A stretch of DNA of 64,000 nucleotides from Eremophila alpestris peregrina (lineage: Eukaryota > Chordata > Aves > Passeriformes > Alaudidae): positions 19,744,477-19,808,476 of the forward strand of contig WMCF01000003.1 of assembly GCA_009792885.1 (NCBI GenBank). The letters run 5' to 3'. Within the stretch, counting starts at the first letter, position 1; each line of letters begins with the position of its first letter. The position numbers and the translations under genes were made by a program. This document shows positions 13,001 through 23,999 of the stretch, piece by piece. The notes beneath the pieces were generated by a model. That model ran no database searches. It was not told the DNA's origin and saw only the letters and a program-made list of their open reading frames with translations.

Positions 13001-14066
13001 AGCACCTGGTAAAAGGGAAATAGTTCATAGCCTTATCTTTCCTTCTGCTTTCTCTGCTTTAGTTGAATTTGGGAGGGTGAGGTTTGCTTCAGTGGCAAGT
13101 GATTAGCTTGTGACTGTGCTTTTTTTATCATTACTTGCCTGTCATTTTCAATCCTCTTCCCTAATTCTTTCCTATATAACATCTTATATGTATTTCTTCT
13201 ATCATCTGGGCATCCTCTGCCTCTCCTTTTCTCTGCTTACTGGGTTTTTTTAGCTTTCCTTTTGAGTATGCTTATTATTGCCTGTGCTGTCTGGAGTCAT
13301 AAGTATGCATGTTGCTTAGTTTTCCATGGCTTAGAGAGACTTGGCTAGCACCTTGTTTAGGAGTCTGTGACTATTCCTTACAGATGGACTACGTGCTAAC
13401 TATGAGAAGGGATCTCTGTGCTCAACTGTACTGTTACAGTTTCAGCACAGCTTCTTTGCTTTGCATTAACTGCATGGTTCTAGCTGCGAATTTGCTGACG
13501 GACATACTACAAAATGTCTCTCCCCTTTCTCTGTTTCTTTAATCTCCTCTCTGGGTATCTTGGGATACAGAAGAGATTCAGTGTGAGATAGGGTTGTGTT
13601 CGTGCTTGGATGCTGTAATTACCTGTGTAAATCTGAGCTGCTCTTTCAACTGAATCACCTCATTCAAGTGTTGTTTTCTGCTGTGCCAGAAACTGTGTAT
13701 CTGGGCTTGCTTTTTTTCCCCCCCCTCCTTTTTCAATCCATGGCACAACAGGTAGGACAGCCTATTTGCTTTATGTTCTCAAGACAGGCGTATGTGCAAT
13801 CAGCTCCTCGAGACAAGATGCTGGGTTCTACATTGCTCTGAAGCAATCCTGATTTTCAGTTTCCATTTGGTATATACAACATTCACTTAAGTTTTAGTGT
13901 AGTGAAAAGCAGCAGGGCTGTGCATCTAGTAACACTGTTCTGTTCTCTTACCAGTTCCCCAAAAGAAAGCAAAAGAGACTGGAGGCAGGGCAAGGGAAGC
14001 CATAGACTTTCCCAGCAATAAAATGATACTGTTTAAATGTGTTTAATACACTCTTAAGGAAAGGAG
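10079..14066. other. Non-coding stretch containing a TAAT-rich block
   Basis: No gene or transposon is recognised. The noteworthy part is an AT-rich block at about 12790-12970 with repeated TAAT/ATTA cores. Polypyrimidine-rich DNA occurs at about 13110-13260 and 13705-13735. Open frames are short and featureless. Confidence 0.55.
12790..12970. promoter_or_regulatory. Cluster of homeodomain-type TAAT cores (candidate enhancer)
   Basis: Within about 180 bp there are TTAATC (12798), CAATTAATT (12816), CTTAATTAG (12835), ACTAATGA (12878), GTAATCC (12917), CTTAATTT (12922), AGTAATTT (12946) and CAATTAATTC (12959). TAATTA-type cores are bound by many homeodomain proteins. AT-rich DNA produces such cores by chance, so the function is inferred from density only. 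Confidence 0.25.
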
Positions 14067-14124
14067 CTGACTTTGGAGATTTTAGTCCAGTAGTGCTGGC
14101 TTTGGAGATTTTAGTCCAGTAGTC
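14067..14124 (+). repeat. 29-bp tandem duplication
   Basis: Two adjacent 29-bp units (14067-14095 and 14096-14124) differ at only two positions, the fourth base and the last base. The near identity of the two units suggests a recent duplication. There is no reading-frame or motif reason for it. Confidence 0.95.
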
Positions 14125-16440
14125 CCTAGGACAGATGGCTTTTTTTGGCAGAATGCTTCATATGTATGACTCAGGGAGAAAAGAAGTAGCTGGGACTTTG
14201 GATTGCTTGCAAATCCATGCTGATTTATTCATGGAGTTTTTTTTCTCTCAATTTGAAAACAGAAGTCCCAATGTTTTTTCATCAGTGTAAAACCAGAGGA
14301 ACTGACCTAAAACTTTGTTTCCTCCTCTCTCTCTCTTTTTTTTTTTTTGTGTGTGTTTTATTTTCATGTGCCACAGCCTTTAATTTCTTGCTCTTACAGT
14401 AGCTAGCTGTTCCTCCAAAATGCCACTTCTAGTGCACACTGCCAGCGACTGGGATTGAAAGAAGAAAAACCAAGGTTTTGCAAAATGAAGCACCACACTG
14501 CCAACATCAGCAGATTTGTGCTCTGCCCTGCTCCTCCCCTTCCTACTCTTCCTGACCCAACATTGTGACTTCCTTCAAAGCCTGTCTTTGATTAAGTCAT
14601 CTTCTGTAGTGTTAATCAGCTGTGAATGCTCAGAGACACCTGGAAGGAGTGGTAGGTCCATTTAGAGAAGTGCTGGCTGCGGTGTTTGGAAGTAGCCTGG
14701 ACAGGATAACAGAACTCTGCTGAAAGGCAGTATGATCTGTGGATCATCCATGGATGTGTCAGTACACCTGCTCATTACCTAGCTACTACTGCAGCAGAAA
14801 ATGTGACTTGCAGATGGAGGAGAGAACTCTGTGTGAAAGCACAGTCTGTGCTGCCTGGCATGGTAGTTGGTCCTACTTGCCAGCTCATCACCACGCTGTC
14901 CTGAGGTGCATCCACACCTCACATTTATTGTGGCAATGGTGATGACATTCATTCTGCTCTTTTGATGAGCAGACTAGCAAAATCACTGTAAAGAGAATAA
15001 GGAAATGTAAAATGTCATTTGGAAGGGAGAGATGGAAGGTAAAGGAGAGTCCCGCAGCTGTGCAGTTTGACAGGTCTTCACTGGGTACTGGAGGTTATTT
15101 AATGCTTATACTGTCTGTGTTGAGGTTGACTAAAACTTAAAGAAACTCCTTTACTTGAAAGAGCTGATCTAGTATTTCGGTGTGGTTGGTGCCATGTGAT
15201 ACTTTCTTTCCAGTCCCAGGAAATTCTCAAACATTATAAGACACTAGAAGATGGGTTGTTTCACTGAATTTTCACTAGGCTGAGATTATAAGAACTCCTG
15301 AAGTTGGTGTTTGAGGCAATGGAAAAATCTCATTTTCCTTACTACAGCTAAGATATCTTCCCTTCTCCTTCCTTCTGCTAAGGTTTGGAAGAAAAGGATG
15401 TGGTGCAGTGAGGAGTGTTACACTCAGAAAGTTTATTCTTAAAATATGCTGGGCTCTTTATGTTTAAGACTTTACAGAAGGCCTTGCTAAATATTTTCTG
15501 TGTGTTTTGCATGCCTTCCCTGCAGGGCAAAAGCACCTTGGTGCTACAACCAGAGATAATGGGCATCGAATGTGGATATTAGCCCTGAAAATGTGTCCTG
15601 TCAAAGTGGTGTGGTTGGAGTTGTTTAGTCTGAGGTAACTTAATAAATGTGAGGCTTAGCCTGGCTCTGGGTGCAACCAGATTGTCTGCGATTCAAACTG
15701 TAGGTTCGGGATAAGATCTTTGACCTATGTTTGTCTAATAATTTTTATAGACTGTGCAGCTAAGGGGAAAATCAGAGCATGAGTACCAGACATGAGAGAA
15801 AAGGGGTGGTTCAGGTCTCATCTGTTTCTTCTGCTGACTGAGAAGGAATTATTACAGAGATTAATCCACTCAGCTGTTCTCTGAACATTTTAAAGTTTCT
15901 TTCAGGTTCTTGCTGTCAGGGAGAGCTTGTAACACAGAATCACAATGACACTGCCTTGCAAAGTTTTGTTTAGTAATAATAAAGTAATTTATCAGGATTC
16001 CTGAAATACTAGTGAAATACAAATTTGAGTGTTGTCTCAATACTAGATGTGCACAGATGTCCATTTGTAAGAAGAAATAAAGGAGATAATTTTTTGGCAT
16101 CCTCCAACTTCTCCATATTTGCTTGAGGTACTTTAGATTTAACATGGGAAAAGGGAGTGAAACAGTTTGATCCCATGTCTGTTCTGATTTTGGCCTTTTT
16201 GCTGACACAGCTAAGAGAAGGATAGTTATGAATTGTTGCTGAAACTGCATAAATTGTAAGTCAAAGACACACTCTGAAGAGATTGTGCTACAGTGTCCTT
16301 ATATGTATTGAAGAGGTGGTTCTGCCATACATTACTTTCTCGTTTAGTGTGCTGCTTGCATTGCATGCAAGAATCTGTAATCTTCTGCAGTCAGTTCTTT
16401 ATCCTAAAGATTGTAGGGGAGAGTGAAAACAGAAAAAATG
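14125..16440. other. Non-coding stretch, nothing recognised
   Basis: A T-rich tract with a short (GT)n lies at about 14331-14362. The remainder is unique-looking DNA. The 126-codon minus-strand frame at 15870-16250 has no recognisable domain. Confidence 0.55.
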
Positions 16441-16575
16441 GCCAGTGAACAGAGCACAGGACTGATAGTCAAGTGAAATAAACCCATTTCCAGCTCTGCT
16501 ACCAATGCTTTGTAAACTTTGGCACACCACTTAATTTTTGTGCCTCAGTTTCAATACCTTTAAATGCCATAAGTC
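16441..16575 (+). repeat. Ancient MIR-like CORE-SINE relic
   Basis: The order of motifs follows a MIR element in sense orientation: AGAGCACAGGACT (16451), then TTCCAGCTCTGCT (about 16488), then a shortened GGCACACCACTTAA (about 16521), then TGTGCCTCAGTTTCAATACC (about 16539). These correspond to the MIR regions around 'agagcacaggct', 'cccagctctgcc', 'gggcaagtcacttaa' and 'tgcctcagtttcctcatctg'. Substitutions are many, as expected for a SINE amplified early in amniote history. The call rests on collinear order rather than on high identity. Confidence 0.6.
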
Positions 16576-17929
16576 CCTAGAAATAACTTTGGAATAAAAA
16601 TGTTCCGAGCTTTCTCACAAGGGAACCTCCGTGTCACAACTGTACGAGACCCAGTTTTTAGATGACTGCTGCACAGCTGTGTGAGAGCCCCTGCGTTGGC
16701 AGAAACTAAATTTGTCAGCTGCTGAGAGCTCCTTTGAAGGTCATCCTGTCCTGACTATTTACTGGGTTCTGTTACATTTTTTTGTCTGTCAAGAAATCTC
16801 CTGACTCCTATTGCTCTGTAAACAGCACTTTGAAAACTGGAAGGTTTTTTTTTCAAAAGTGCTCTGCTCCCTGTGCTGCCTGGTGTCCCTCTCCACCTAT
16901 CTCAGGTTCCTCTCTCTCTCTCCCTCATTCTTGAGTCTCTGTACTTCTGGTATTGCTGGCTGAATCTTGCACAGCCTTCTCTCCATCCCTTCCAACTCTT
17001 ATTAAATGCAGTTTATCTCTCTGCTGTTAAGTAGTCTATTGATTCACTTTGGAGTTTATTAGATTATCGCTGTCTGGGTTTTGAATTTTTTTAAGTGCTT
17101 TTTCAGACGTGTACGTGTGCACATATGAAAATAAATCAATGAGCATGGACAATGCACAGTTATTTACACAGCTACAGCCAATGTAATATTATCATTTAAA
17201 TGCTTGCTGAGTATTCAGTCAGTGAAGGTCTGTACTGCATACTCCACAGAGCTGGAGCCTGAGGGGAATGTTTTTCATAGCTGTTTATTACTAAATACTC
17301 TTGATGGAAATACAAATACTACCAAAGTTCCATATGTGGTTTCAAGTACTGGGGGGGTCTGTATTGTTTCAAAAATGGCACTAAAACTTTAAAATTCATT
17401 TGAAAAAGAAACTGAAATGCAGTGGGTCTGTTCAGGAGAAAAGAGTGATAAAACCAAGTAGAAAATTGATCTGCAAAGCCTGTAAGTTTATTTGTAAAAT
17501 TCCCCTCTAGCAGAAGCTTAGGCACTTGACTGAAGACATGCTGCCAGTGCTGAGGTTAACCCTTAGCAGCCCAGAATAGTTTACATCACCTATGCCTTCC
17601 TAGGGAGACTTTTACTGTTACATTTGTGTGGTTTCTCTGGTAAGGAAAGGCAAACAATTCATCACATCCATACCTTACAGTTGTTCTCTGAAATGTTTTG
17701 GTTTATGGTTTGCATTTGTTTAAGTTTGGAAATGCACTGCATGGTTTTATATTGTGGTGGAGCTGTGTCATGCCCAGTGGAGCTGTATCTTTCAACGTGC
17801 TGGTGGGGCTCAGACTTCTCTGCTGGATCAGTTTCAGTTTCACCAGCTGGTAGAATTAGATGTTCATGCAGCCAAAAAGGAAAGAAGCCAAGTTAAAGGC
17901 ACGTTGTTAAATCTACCCCAGGGGCTAGA
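16576..17929. other. Non-coding stretch with a small CpG-retaining patch
   Basis: No gene is recognised. Four CpGs fall within about 90 bp at 16604-16697 in an otherwise CpG-poor region. A (CT)n-rich stretch lies at about 16895-16930. Confidence 0.5.
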
Positions 17930-17982
17930 TTTATTTTCCTGAATAAAATAAATAAATAAAAATTGGCTTTTATTTTCCTGAA
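17930..17982 (+). repeat. 14-bp direct repeats flanking an (AAAT)n stretch
   Basis: TTTATTTTCCTGAA occurs at 17930-17943 and again at 17969-17982. Between them is an A-rich segment containing TAAATAAATAAATAAA and ending AATTGGC. This resembles either a tail-only retro-insertion with a 14-bp target-site duplication or a 39-bp slippage duplication. Confidence 0.8.
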
Positions 17983-18241
17983 GATATGACGACCTCAAAA
18001 GACTTCTCAGTGTTGCAGTTCTTCACTCCCCCCATTTCTTGGTAATATATCCTCCACTAGGAAAGAGTTTATCTTAAGATTTTCAGCTTACCAAAATGAC
18101 ATAGTTACACCAGGAATGGCTCCATCTTTCCATGCAAAACCTCCAGTTTAATGTGGATGTGTTTGTGTAGGCACAAGCCTCAATTTAGCAGAACATTAAA
18201 CACATATCAAAACTCTGCTGTCATGATTCAGTATTAAATTT

Positions 18242-18475
18242 AGAATCATAGAATGTGCTCAGTTGGAAGGGATTCACAGGAATCACTGAGTCCAGCTCCT
18301 GGCCCTGCACAGGATCATCCTCAGAAGTCACACCATGTGCCCAAGAATATTGTCCTAACACCTCTCGAGCACTGTCAGGCTTGGTGCTGTGACCACTTTA
18401 CTGGGGAGCCTGTTCCAGTGCCCAAACCACCCTCTGGGTAAAAAACTTTTTCCTAATATCCAGCCTGTAAGTGAC
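18242..18475 (-). repeat. CR1 LINE 3' end, antisense (copy 2)
   Basis: The plus strand reads the reverse complement of a CR1 3' terminus. It begins AGAATCATAGAATGTGCTCA (18242) and GTTGGAAGGGATTC, then runs through AGTCCAGCTCCTGGCCCTGC (about 18289) and GTCAGGCTTGGTGCTGTGAC (about 18374). It continues with GGGGAGCCTGTTCCAGTGCC (about 18403) and TTTTTCCTAATATCCAGCCT. This is 3' UTR only; no coding is left. Wording differs from copies 1 and 4, so it belongs to another CR1 subfamily. The inner (5'-truncated) border is near 18470. Confidence 0.9.
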
Positions 18476-19135
18476 CGGTTGCCAGCCTGATGTAAACCCA
18501 TTCAATATTCACCTTTGTGCCTAACCTGTGAGCCATTTCCTTACCCAGCAACTGATGGGTTTGTTACTCACAGTATCCTTGGGGACACTTGGGCCACACT
18601 CTCGTGGAGGAAGAAATTTAAGTATACACACAGGCATGTATGCTTAAAGGAAGAGATTTCATATCCAGTATTAAAACTGACACAAAGCATTGATGTGGAT
18701 TCACAGGGGTTTTTTGTAGGGTAAAGTCACTTTCAAAGAGCTTCTTGTTTGTCACCTCATTTTTTAACTGATTTTTCTTTCTTTGCTGAACAATTCCTTT
18801 TTCAGTCCCCATTTCAGTAGGGTATTTTCTTTCTGTGGCACAGCCATTGGTGTGGCACAATCAGAGCTCCTCTGTTCCATTCTTGTGCTAAAGGCTTCCT
18901 CCAGCCTAGCTTTATTTTACCATGAAAGGCTGATGAAAAGAAACTCTGTTGCTTCCCTGCTTGTATTTGACAAGCTCCACTGTAAGGTTTGCATTAGTTC
19001 AGCTGGAGTTAAAGACACGTAGTCCTATTCTATACCAGATTTTCTCTGCTGCCATATATGCTGGTTTTTAGTATGGTTCTGCAGCCAGTGCTCTCCTGCA
19101 CAGCCTAATGTGTTCAGTTCATTGTCACTTACCCG

Positions 19136-19157
19136 TGGTTTTGTTGATACAAAACCA
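19136..19157. repeat. 9-bp perfect hairpin
   Basis: TGGTTTTGT (19136-19144), loop TGAT, then ACAAAACCA (19149-19157). It lies beside a minus-strand donor-like GTAAGTGA. The stem is short and this may be chance. Confidence 0.8.
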
Positions 19158-22100
19158 AGGGCAGATTGTTGATGTTATCCAAAATAGATTGCATTGCCAG
19201 AGGTGTGCAGAGTTTAATTTCAAGTGTTAAGAATTTCCATTCCATGCACCGTGCCACCTCTCTGCTGCTCCCCTTTTCTGCACCTGCTTTGCTGGAGCGG
19301 TTTCCATAGCAATAACCTCTTCAAGTTTTCCAGAGGTGTTACAGGAATGATTTTCTATCTCCTCCTCCTCAACAATTCAGGAAAATGGAGCTTATTAGAG
19401 ATACTTTTTTGTCCTCTGTGCCTTGATAGGAGCCTGGCAGGGGCACTCTGCAATCCCAGGTAAAGCTGTCTGTAGCACACAACTGCTTGTCCATGATGAG
19501 GATCCCAGCCGGGCTGCCCGCTGCTGCAATTTGCTTGACCTAATACAGATTGTCTTTGCTTCTCTCTTGACTCAGGCAACAGTATTCTTATGAAAAGAAG
19601 GAGCAGGACAGATGGAAAAAAAAACAAAACAAAAGTCTTCTGAAAATTAGGAAAAAGTGAAGTCCTGAAGACTGAGAGCCAATAATTCAAGTTTCCATCA
19701 CGTTTTGTTTTTCTGCCAGGCATGTGTGGTACAACACAACTGTTCAACTTGCAGCTCAGTAGCATATGGGAAAATATAAATCCCTTGAGATGGCAAGCAT
19801 TAAAGCAGCTGCCTGGAATCGCTCAGGAGCCTAACAAAAGGAGGAGTTGGATATTAACATGGGCTATTCAGTTATTATCTTAAAAAGTTTTGCATTTAGC
19901 AGCAGATATGAAGTTGTGGTTTGAAAATGAGATATAAATTATGAGCTCTGTAGCAGTGTGGCAAAACCTTTGTGACTTACTATGCCAGGGTAGAGTGACC
20001 TGCTGAATGCAGATAATTGTGCAAATAACACCAGAGGAGCCATTCTGATACTGCCTAGAGCTACTGCTCTAGCACCAGGTATTAGCCCACTGCCATTTCT
20101 AAATTGATTAGCAAGTTATTATGCCAGGAAAAGTTGTTGTTACTGGTCAAAAATATGCTGAAAGCAGTTTATTGACAAAGCTGTGAAGTCTTCTAGGGTG
20201 ACACATGCAAAAACAGCTCCCAAGCACAATGAGGATAAGTTTGACTAACAGAGACCTTGGGAATAGCTGATTTTTTGAAGCACTGTCTGACACACAAGTC
20301 TGTATGGCTGCTGCTTGATGTTCACATTTAGAATTGAAATAGTTGGACATAAATTTGCTTTGCTTCTGTATTTTCTCTCAAGATTTGTGACCAGACAGCA
20401 GTAAAGTTGGGAAATTCATGGGGAAAGCCTCTCTGGACACAGGAGATGAGCCCCATCCCAAAGCTAATGATCTCCATGTGCCCTTGCCCTTACCTGAAGT
20501 CTGCCAGAACCCTCAGTGTGCAGGCTTTTTCTCTTTCACCATTTGTTTCAACCTTGAAAAGACCTTTTTAAGTGCTTTAAAATAACTATGTTGTCATGCC
20601 TTAGTTAAAAAAAGAGCTTTTCTTCTCTGTGTTTTTTCCCCTTCAACCTCAGTTGTTCAGACGTTTTAATAATTCATATCCCTTTTGACTTCACACACTT
20701 GCTTGTGCTACCTGTAGTGCTCAGTGAGAAATGTGCTCTTTGCAGAGCTCAAAAGATCAGCTGAGAAATTAGTTAGAATGATGTAGGTGGAGGGTTATGT
20801 TTCACCTCCTAATTGAAGTGGTAAACCTACAAGTGTTAGGGCTCCTACAGCAACCTGGTCAAAATGCCAGTGTATTGCTGGATGTTTTCTCCAGGAAGCA
20901 TGGATGCAGGCTTTGTAGAAGTGAATTGTTGCTGAAGAAACTGTGAATTGGAAATTCCCTATCTCTGTGTGTCACATTTCAGCTGCAACATTGAGCTCTT
21001 GTGTTTTGCACACAGTTACATGCACAGACTAGTACAGGGAAGTTTGGAAGAACAACAGTAGTCACCCATCCCTTTTGCAATTTCTCTGAGCTTCCTTTTT
21101 GTGGAAATCCCAGGCGTTCTGCTATCTTACTGACTTGAAAAAATACCATTTTGACAACCTAATCTTGCAAAAAGATGAAGTCAAGTGTGTTTCTTTGGGA
21201 AGTGTCTTAGCTGCATACATACAAGGTTTGGTTTTTAATTATTGCTACACCCTCTAGCTATAATAAAAGACCTGTCAGCGTATTCATGCTGTCCCTATTC
21301 ATATTCAGAGGGTTGGAAAGCAGAGGTTTAGATTCATTCTGGATTGAGGTTAGGCAAGCAAGGTCTTTTCTTCGGTATAATGACTTTCAGCTCAGTTTGG
21401 TGACTGATCAGTTCAGTTATCTGAATTGTGTATGCGCAAAGAGAAGAAGGGTTGTGCTTTTGCATACATTCAATTTTCATATTTATAAATCAGAATCTGC
21501 CTCCATTTAAAAAATGAAGTGTCGTTGCCTTCAGCTTATAAAAAGCAGCTGCCACTGCCATTAAAACTTTGAAATGTTCCCTTGAGAACTCTGAGGATGC
21601 ATCTATCTGAGCTTTGTAGTGGTCTGAGCTTACAAGTGGGAGCAAAGTGTCCCTTATTGCTTGAGAGTTGAGGCAATAGATCAAAGGCTTCAGGTTTAAG
21701 CAGCTATCTTTCTTTGGTGAGCCTGTCTGCGTGGGTAGTCACAGTGTTCAGCTGAAAACGATAGTCCTGCTATAGCCAAACTTAGGCAGAATACTGCTGT
21801 TGACTTTTTTAGAAGGAGTTTGTTGTCTTAAGCTAACAAACCATTTCACAGCATAAGAAAGACATCTGGTAACTTTTGGCAGAAAAGCTTTTTCTCATTG
21901 TTCCAAGAGCCTAACTACAGAAATAGAAGTGGTGTTGTGGAGATCTTCAGATAAGGGCTCTTTCTTTCCATCAGAGGTGGTGTATTGAGTGAGGCTCCCC
22001 TGAATATTTAAAAGAGCACATCCACACCTTACTATATGAAAACTTGAGGTAGTTGTGGGTGGGTTTCCTTCGAAACTGGAAGCAATTGGTCTGCAGGGGT

Positions 22101-22719
22101 GGAAGAGATACAAGGCTAATGAACTCAGGGACACACACCTTCAGTGACATGGCTGTGCTGTTTTGGGGACTTATGCTGGAATTTCCATCTGGCATTGCAC
22201 TGCACAGGCTGAGAATTATGAAGGGAAGGAGAAATGTAAGAAGTCAATGCCATGCTCATTGGCTTGGATTCCTTAGCTTGCTTCTGTGGGACTTGGGCAC
22301 CATGGTCAGTGCTTGCCTGCAGCTGTGGCAGTACCAGCAGTAGGAGGAGCACACAGGAGGGAGGTGAGGGCTGAGGTTTCATCCAGGGTGGTGTGTTGGG
22401 ACTGTGCTGCCTCTAAAACTGGCCAAGCCAGAACACAGTTGCATCCCCATGCTTGGCAAAGTTCTGTTGTGGACATACTAAGGTGCAGAGGCTGCTTTCT
22501 GAGCATCTTTTCCCACCAGGTCTCAGCTTCTGGCAGGTAACTGTATCTCTTCTGTGCACACCACACAAGGAGGTCCCCTCACATAAATGTCATTTGCCAT
22601 GGCTGCACTGTAAGGACACAGCTGCACACTTGGAACAAGCTTTGACATGTTACATTTGCCCTTAAATGTTCAGCACATTAATAAGAGATGCAGTTGCATG
22701 CTATGCTGCAGTTATAGCC

Positions 22720-22757
22720 ATGCCTCAGTTTTCATTACTGCAAAATGGTAACTGCAT
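22720..22757 (+). repeat. Possible MIR-like SINE fragment
   Basis: ATGCCTCAGTTTTCATTACT followed by GCAAAATGGTAACT matches the pattern 'tgcctcagtttcctcatctgtaaaatggg' near the middle of MIR. It is short and could be coincidental. Confidence 0.35.
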
Positions 22758-23104
22758 ATCCAGGATCTTAAAAAGGGATTTGTGACTACACCTTACTCAG
22801 CTTTGTTACATCTTACTGTTGTCTATACCTCTTGTTTTGCTGGGCCCTCTGGGCTCTATTTTGAGTTAATACTCAAATTTAATACTTTTTCCTTTGGATT
22901 TTGTATGAAGAAAAGAAGAGGGGATAGAGAGCTAAAGTTGACTACTTGTGTAATTTCATGGTGTCTTTTGGCTTTCTGGGTTTCATATCTAATTAATGAA
23001 CTGCCTTGGTGTCTCTGTAGGTTGTACAGCTCTGAGCTTATTATTGGCACCTTCCAGGCAATGACTGGAAAATGATGAATGCTCTGAAGAAAGTGGTAAT
23101 GCTT

Positions 23105-23205
23105 GGGTGTTTTCTTTTTCTTCTTTTTTTCTTCTTTAGGTCATCTAGACTTTCTTATTGCTTGTCTTTTTCTCACTTTGTTTCCTTTTTCTTTATTTTT
23201 GAAGG
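23105..23205 (+). repeat. Pyrimidine-rich low-complexity tract
   Basis: Long runs of CTTT and TTCTTC are broken by AGGTCATCTAGAC. It could act as a splice-acceptor-like polypyrimidine tract, but no exon follows that I can support. Confidence 0.6.
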
Positions 23206-23541
23206 TCTTCTCAAAGACCTGTGTATGACAAAGAACTTTGATGGGTATATGTGCTCCTCTGTGCTGGGCATCAGGAAAGCAGTGTTGTCTTCTTTGTCTA
23301 TGGAGCATTATAGCCCTTGTGTTGAACTGGTTTAGTTTAGCAGTAGGGTTACTGTTATGCAGTTCAGCTTTCAGTGCCAGAGAACTGAGCAATGCCACTT
23401 AAGCCCACACTCATTTCATCTCTGAATCATGCCAGCTGAAGCAGGATGATATTCTAAGTGGGTGGGTTTTGGCCTTTCATTCCACAGTTAGTCTTGTGAG
23501 ACTGGTAGCTTCATACAGAGTAAATATCTCAAATGAATGCT

Positions 23542-23547
23542 GTGTAC
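23542..23547 (+). repeat. Target-site duplication, left (GTGTAC)
   Basis: GTGTAC lies directly left of the LTR and is repeated exactly at 23948-23953. A six-base duplication is characteristic of class II (ERVK/alpha- or beta-retrovirus-like) integrases. Confidence 0.85.
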
Positions 23548-23947
23548 TGTAGGAGAAATGGACTTCTGTACAGCAAACCAATATGGTTATGCAGAAGCCA
23601 CTTTATTGTTTACAATAAGCAACAGTTATTGATTCTAGCATGCATATTCACATGGTCACACATTATTTATTTAGATCCTCTACTTTGTCTACGAAGTTAG
23701 TATGCACCCCTTAAAGTACCTAATTGGTCAAAGTCTATCATCACACTGAACCCACTTTTATCTGAAGTTTGCATTCTTAATAGTTAGTTTCTCAGGCTCT
23801 TCGTTCTTATTTTAGTCTTGCCTTTGCCTCAGTAGCCTTAGTGAATTCTTGAAGGTTTGAATAACAAGACTACAAGTGTTCTGATAAGATTACAAGGAGT
23901 TTAGATAGTACAGAGAATAACCTAACTTGTTCAAATACATTACTACA
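23548..23947 (-). mobile_element. ERV solo LTR, copy 2 (ERVK-type by 6-bp duplication)
   Basis: This is a complete 400-bp LTR whose sense strand is minus. On that strand it starts TGTAGTAATG and ends TTCTCCTACA, giving TG...CA ends with a matched 4-5 bp terminal inverted repeat (TGTAG/CTACA). A polyadenylation signal AATAAA lies at 23602-23607 on the minus strand, about 54 bases from the 3' end, where an LTR R/U5 signal belongs. A TATA-like AAATAAATAAT lies upstream of it, near 23667-23677. Perfect GTGTAC duplications flank it, so it is one insertion that recombined down to a solo LTR; no internal retroviral region remains. It is better preserved than copy 1 at 2137-2525. Family naming (ERVK-type) rests on duplication length only. 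Confidence 0.88.
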
Positions 23948-23953
23948 GTGTAC
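23948..23953 (+). repeat. Target-site duplication, right (GTGTAC)
   Basis: This is the right-hand partner of 23542-23547, directly after the LTR end. Confidence 0.85.
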
Positions 23954-23971
23954 TTAGATGGATAACTAGGA

Positions 23972-23980
23972 TATAAAATA
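23972..23980 (+). promoter_or_regulatory. TATA-box-like motif beside the solo LTR
   Basis: TATAAAATA fits the TATA-box consensus. About 30 bases downstream begins a CpG-retaining stretch that ends in a consensus splice donor (GTAAGTGT at 24211). AT-rich DNA makes such motifs often, so promoter activity is only inferred. Confidence 0.2.
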
Positions 23981-23999
23981 AGTGTAAGCTCAGACCAAG

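Larger units (their letters stand above)
18476..23547. other. Non-coding stretch, mostly unique
   Basis: No gene is recognised. It holds a perfect 9-bp hairpin (19136-19157), a possible MIR tail (22720-22757) and a pyrimidine-rich tract (about 23105-23205). The 136-codon minus-strand frame at 19355-19765 and the frames near 22.1-22.6 kb overlap each other on both strands and show no family resemblance. Confidence 0.55.

Noticed and set aside
15601..15660. Another CR1 fragment (GGAGTTGTTTAGTCTGAGG)
   Set aside because: Only about 19 bases resemble CR1, with no collinear flanking match.
19355..19765. 136-codon minus frame as a gene
   Set aside because: The left part is a shadow of the opposite-strand frame 19224-19463, an A/T homopolymer lies inside, and no family is recognised.
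2137..23947. A single large provirus bounded by the two LTRs
   Set aside because: Copy 2 has its own flanking duplication on both sides, the 21 kb between show no retroviral genes, and the two LTRs differ too much for one insertion.
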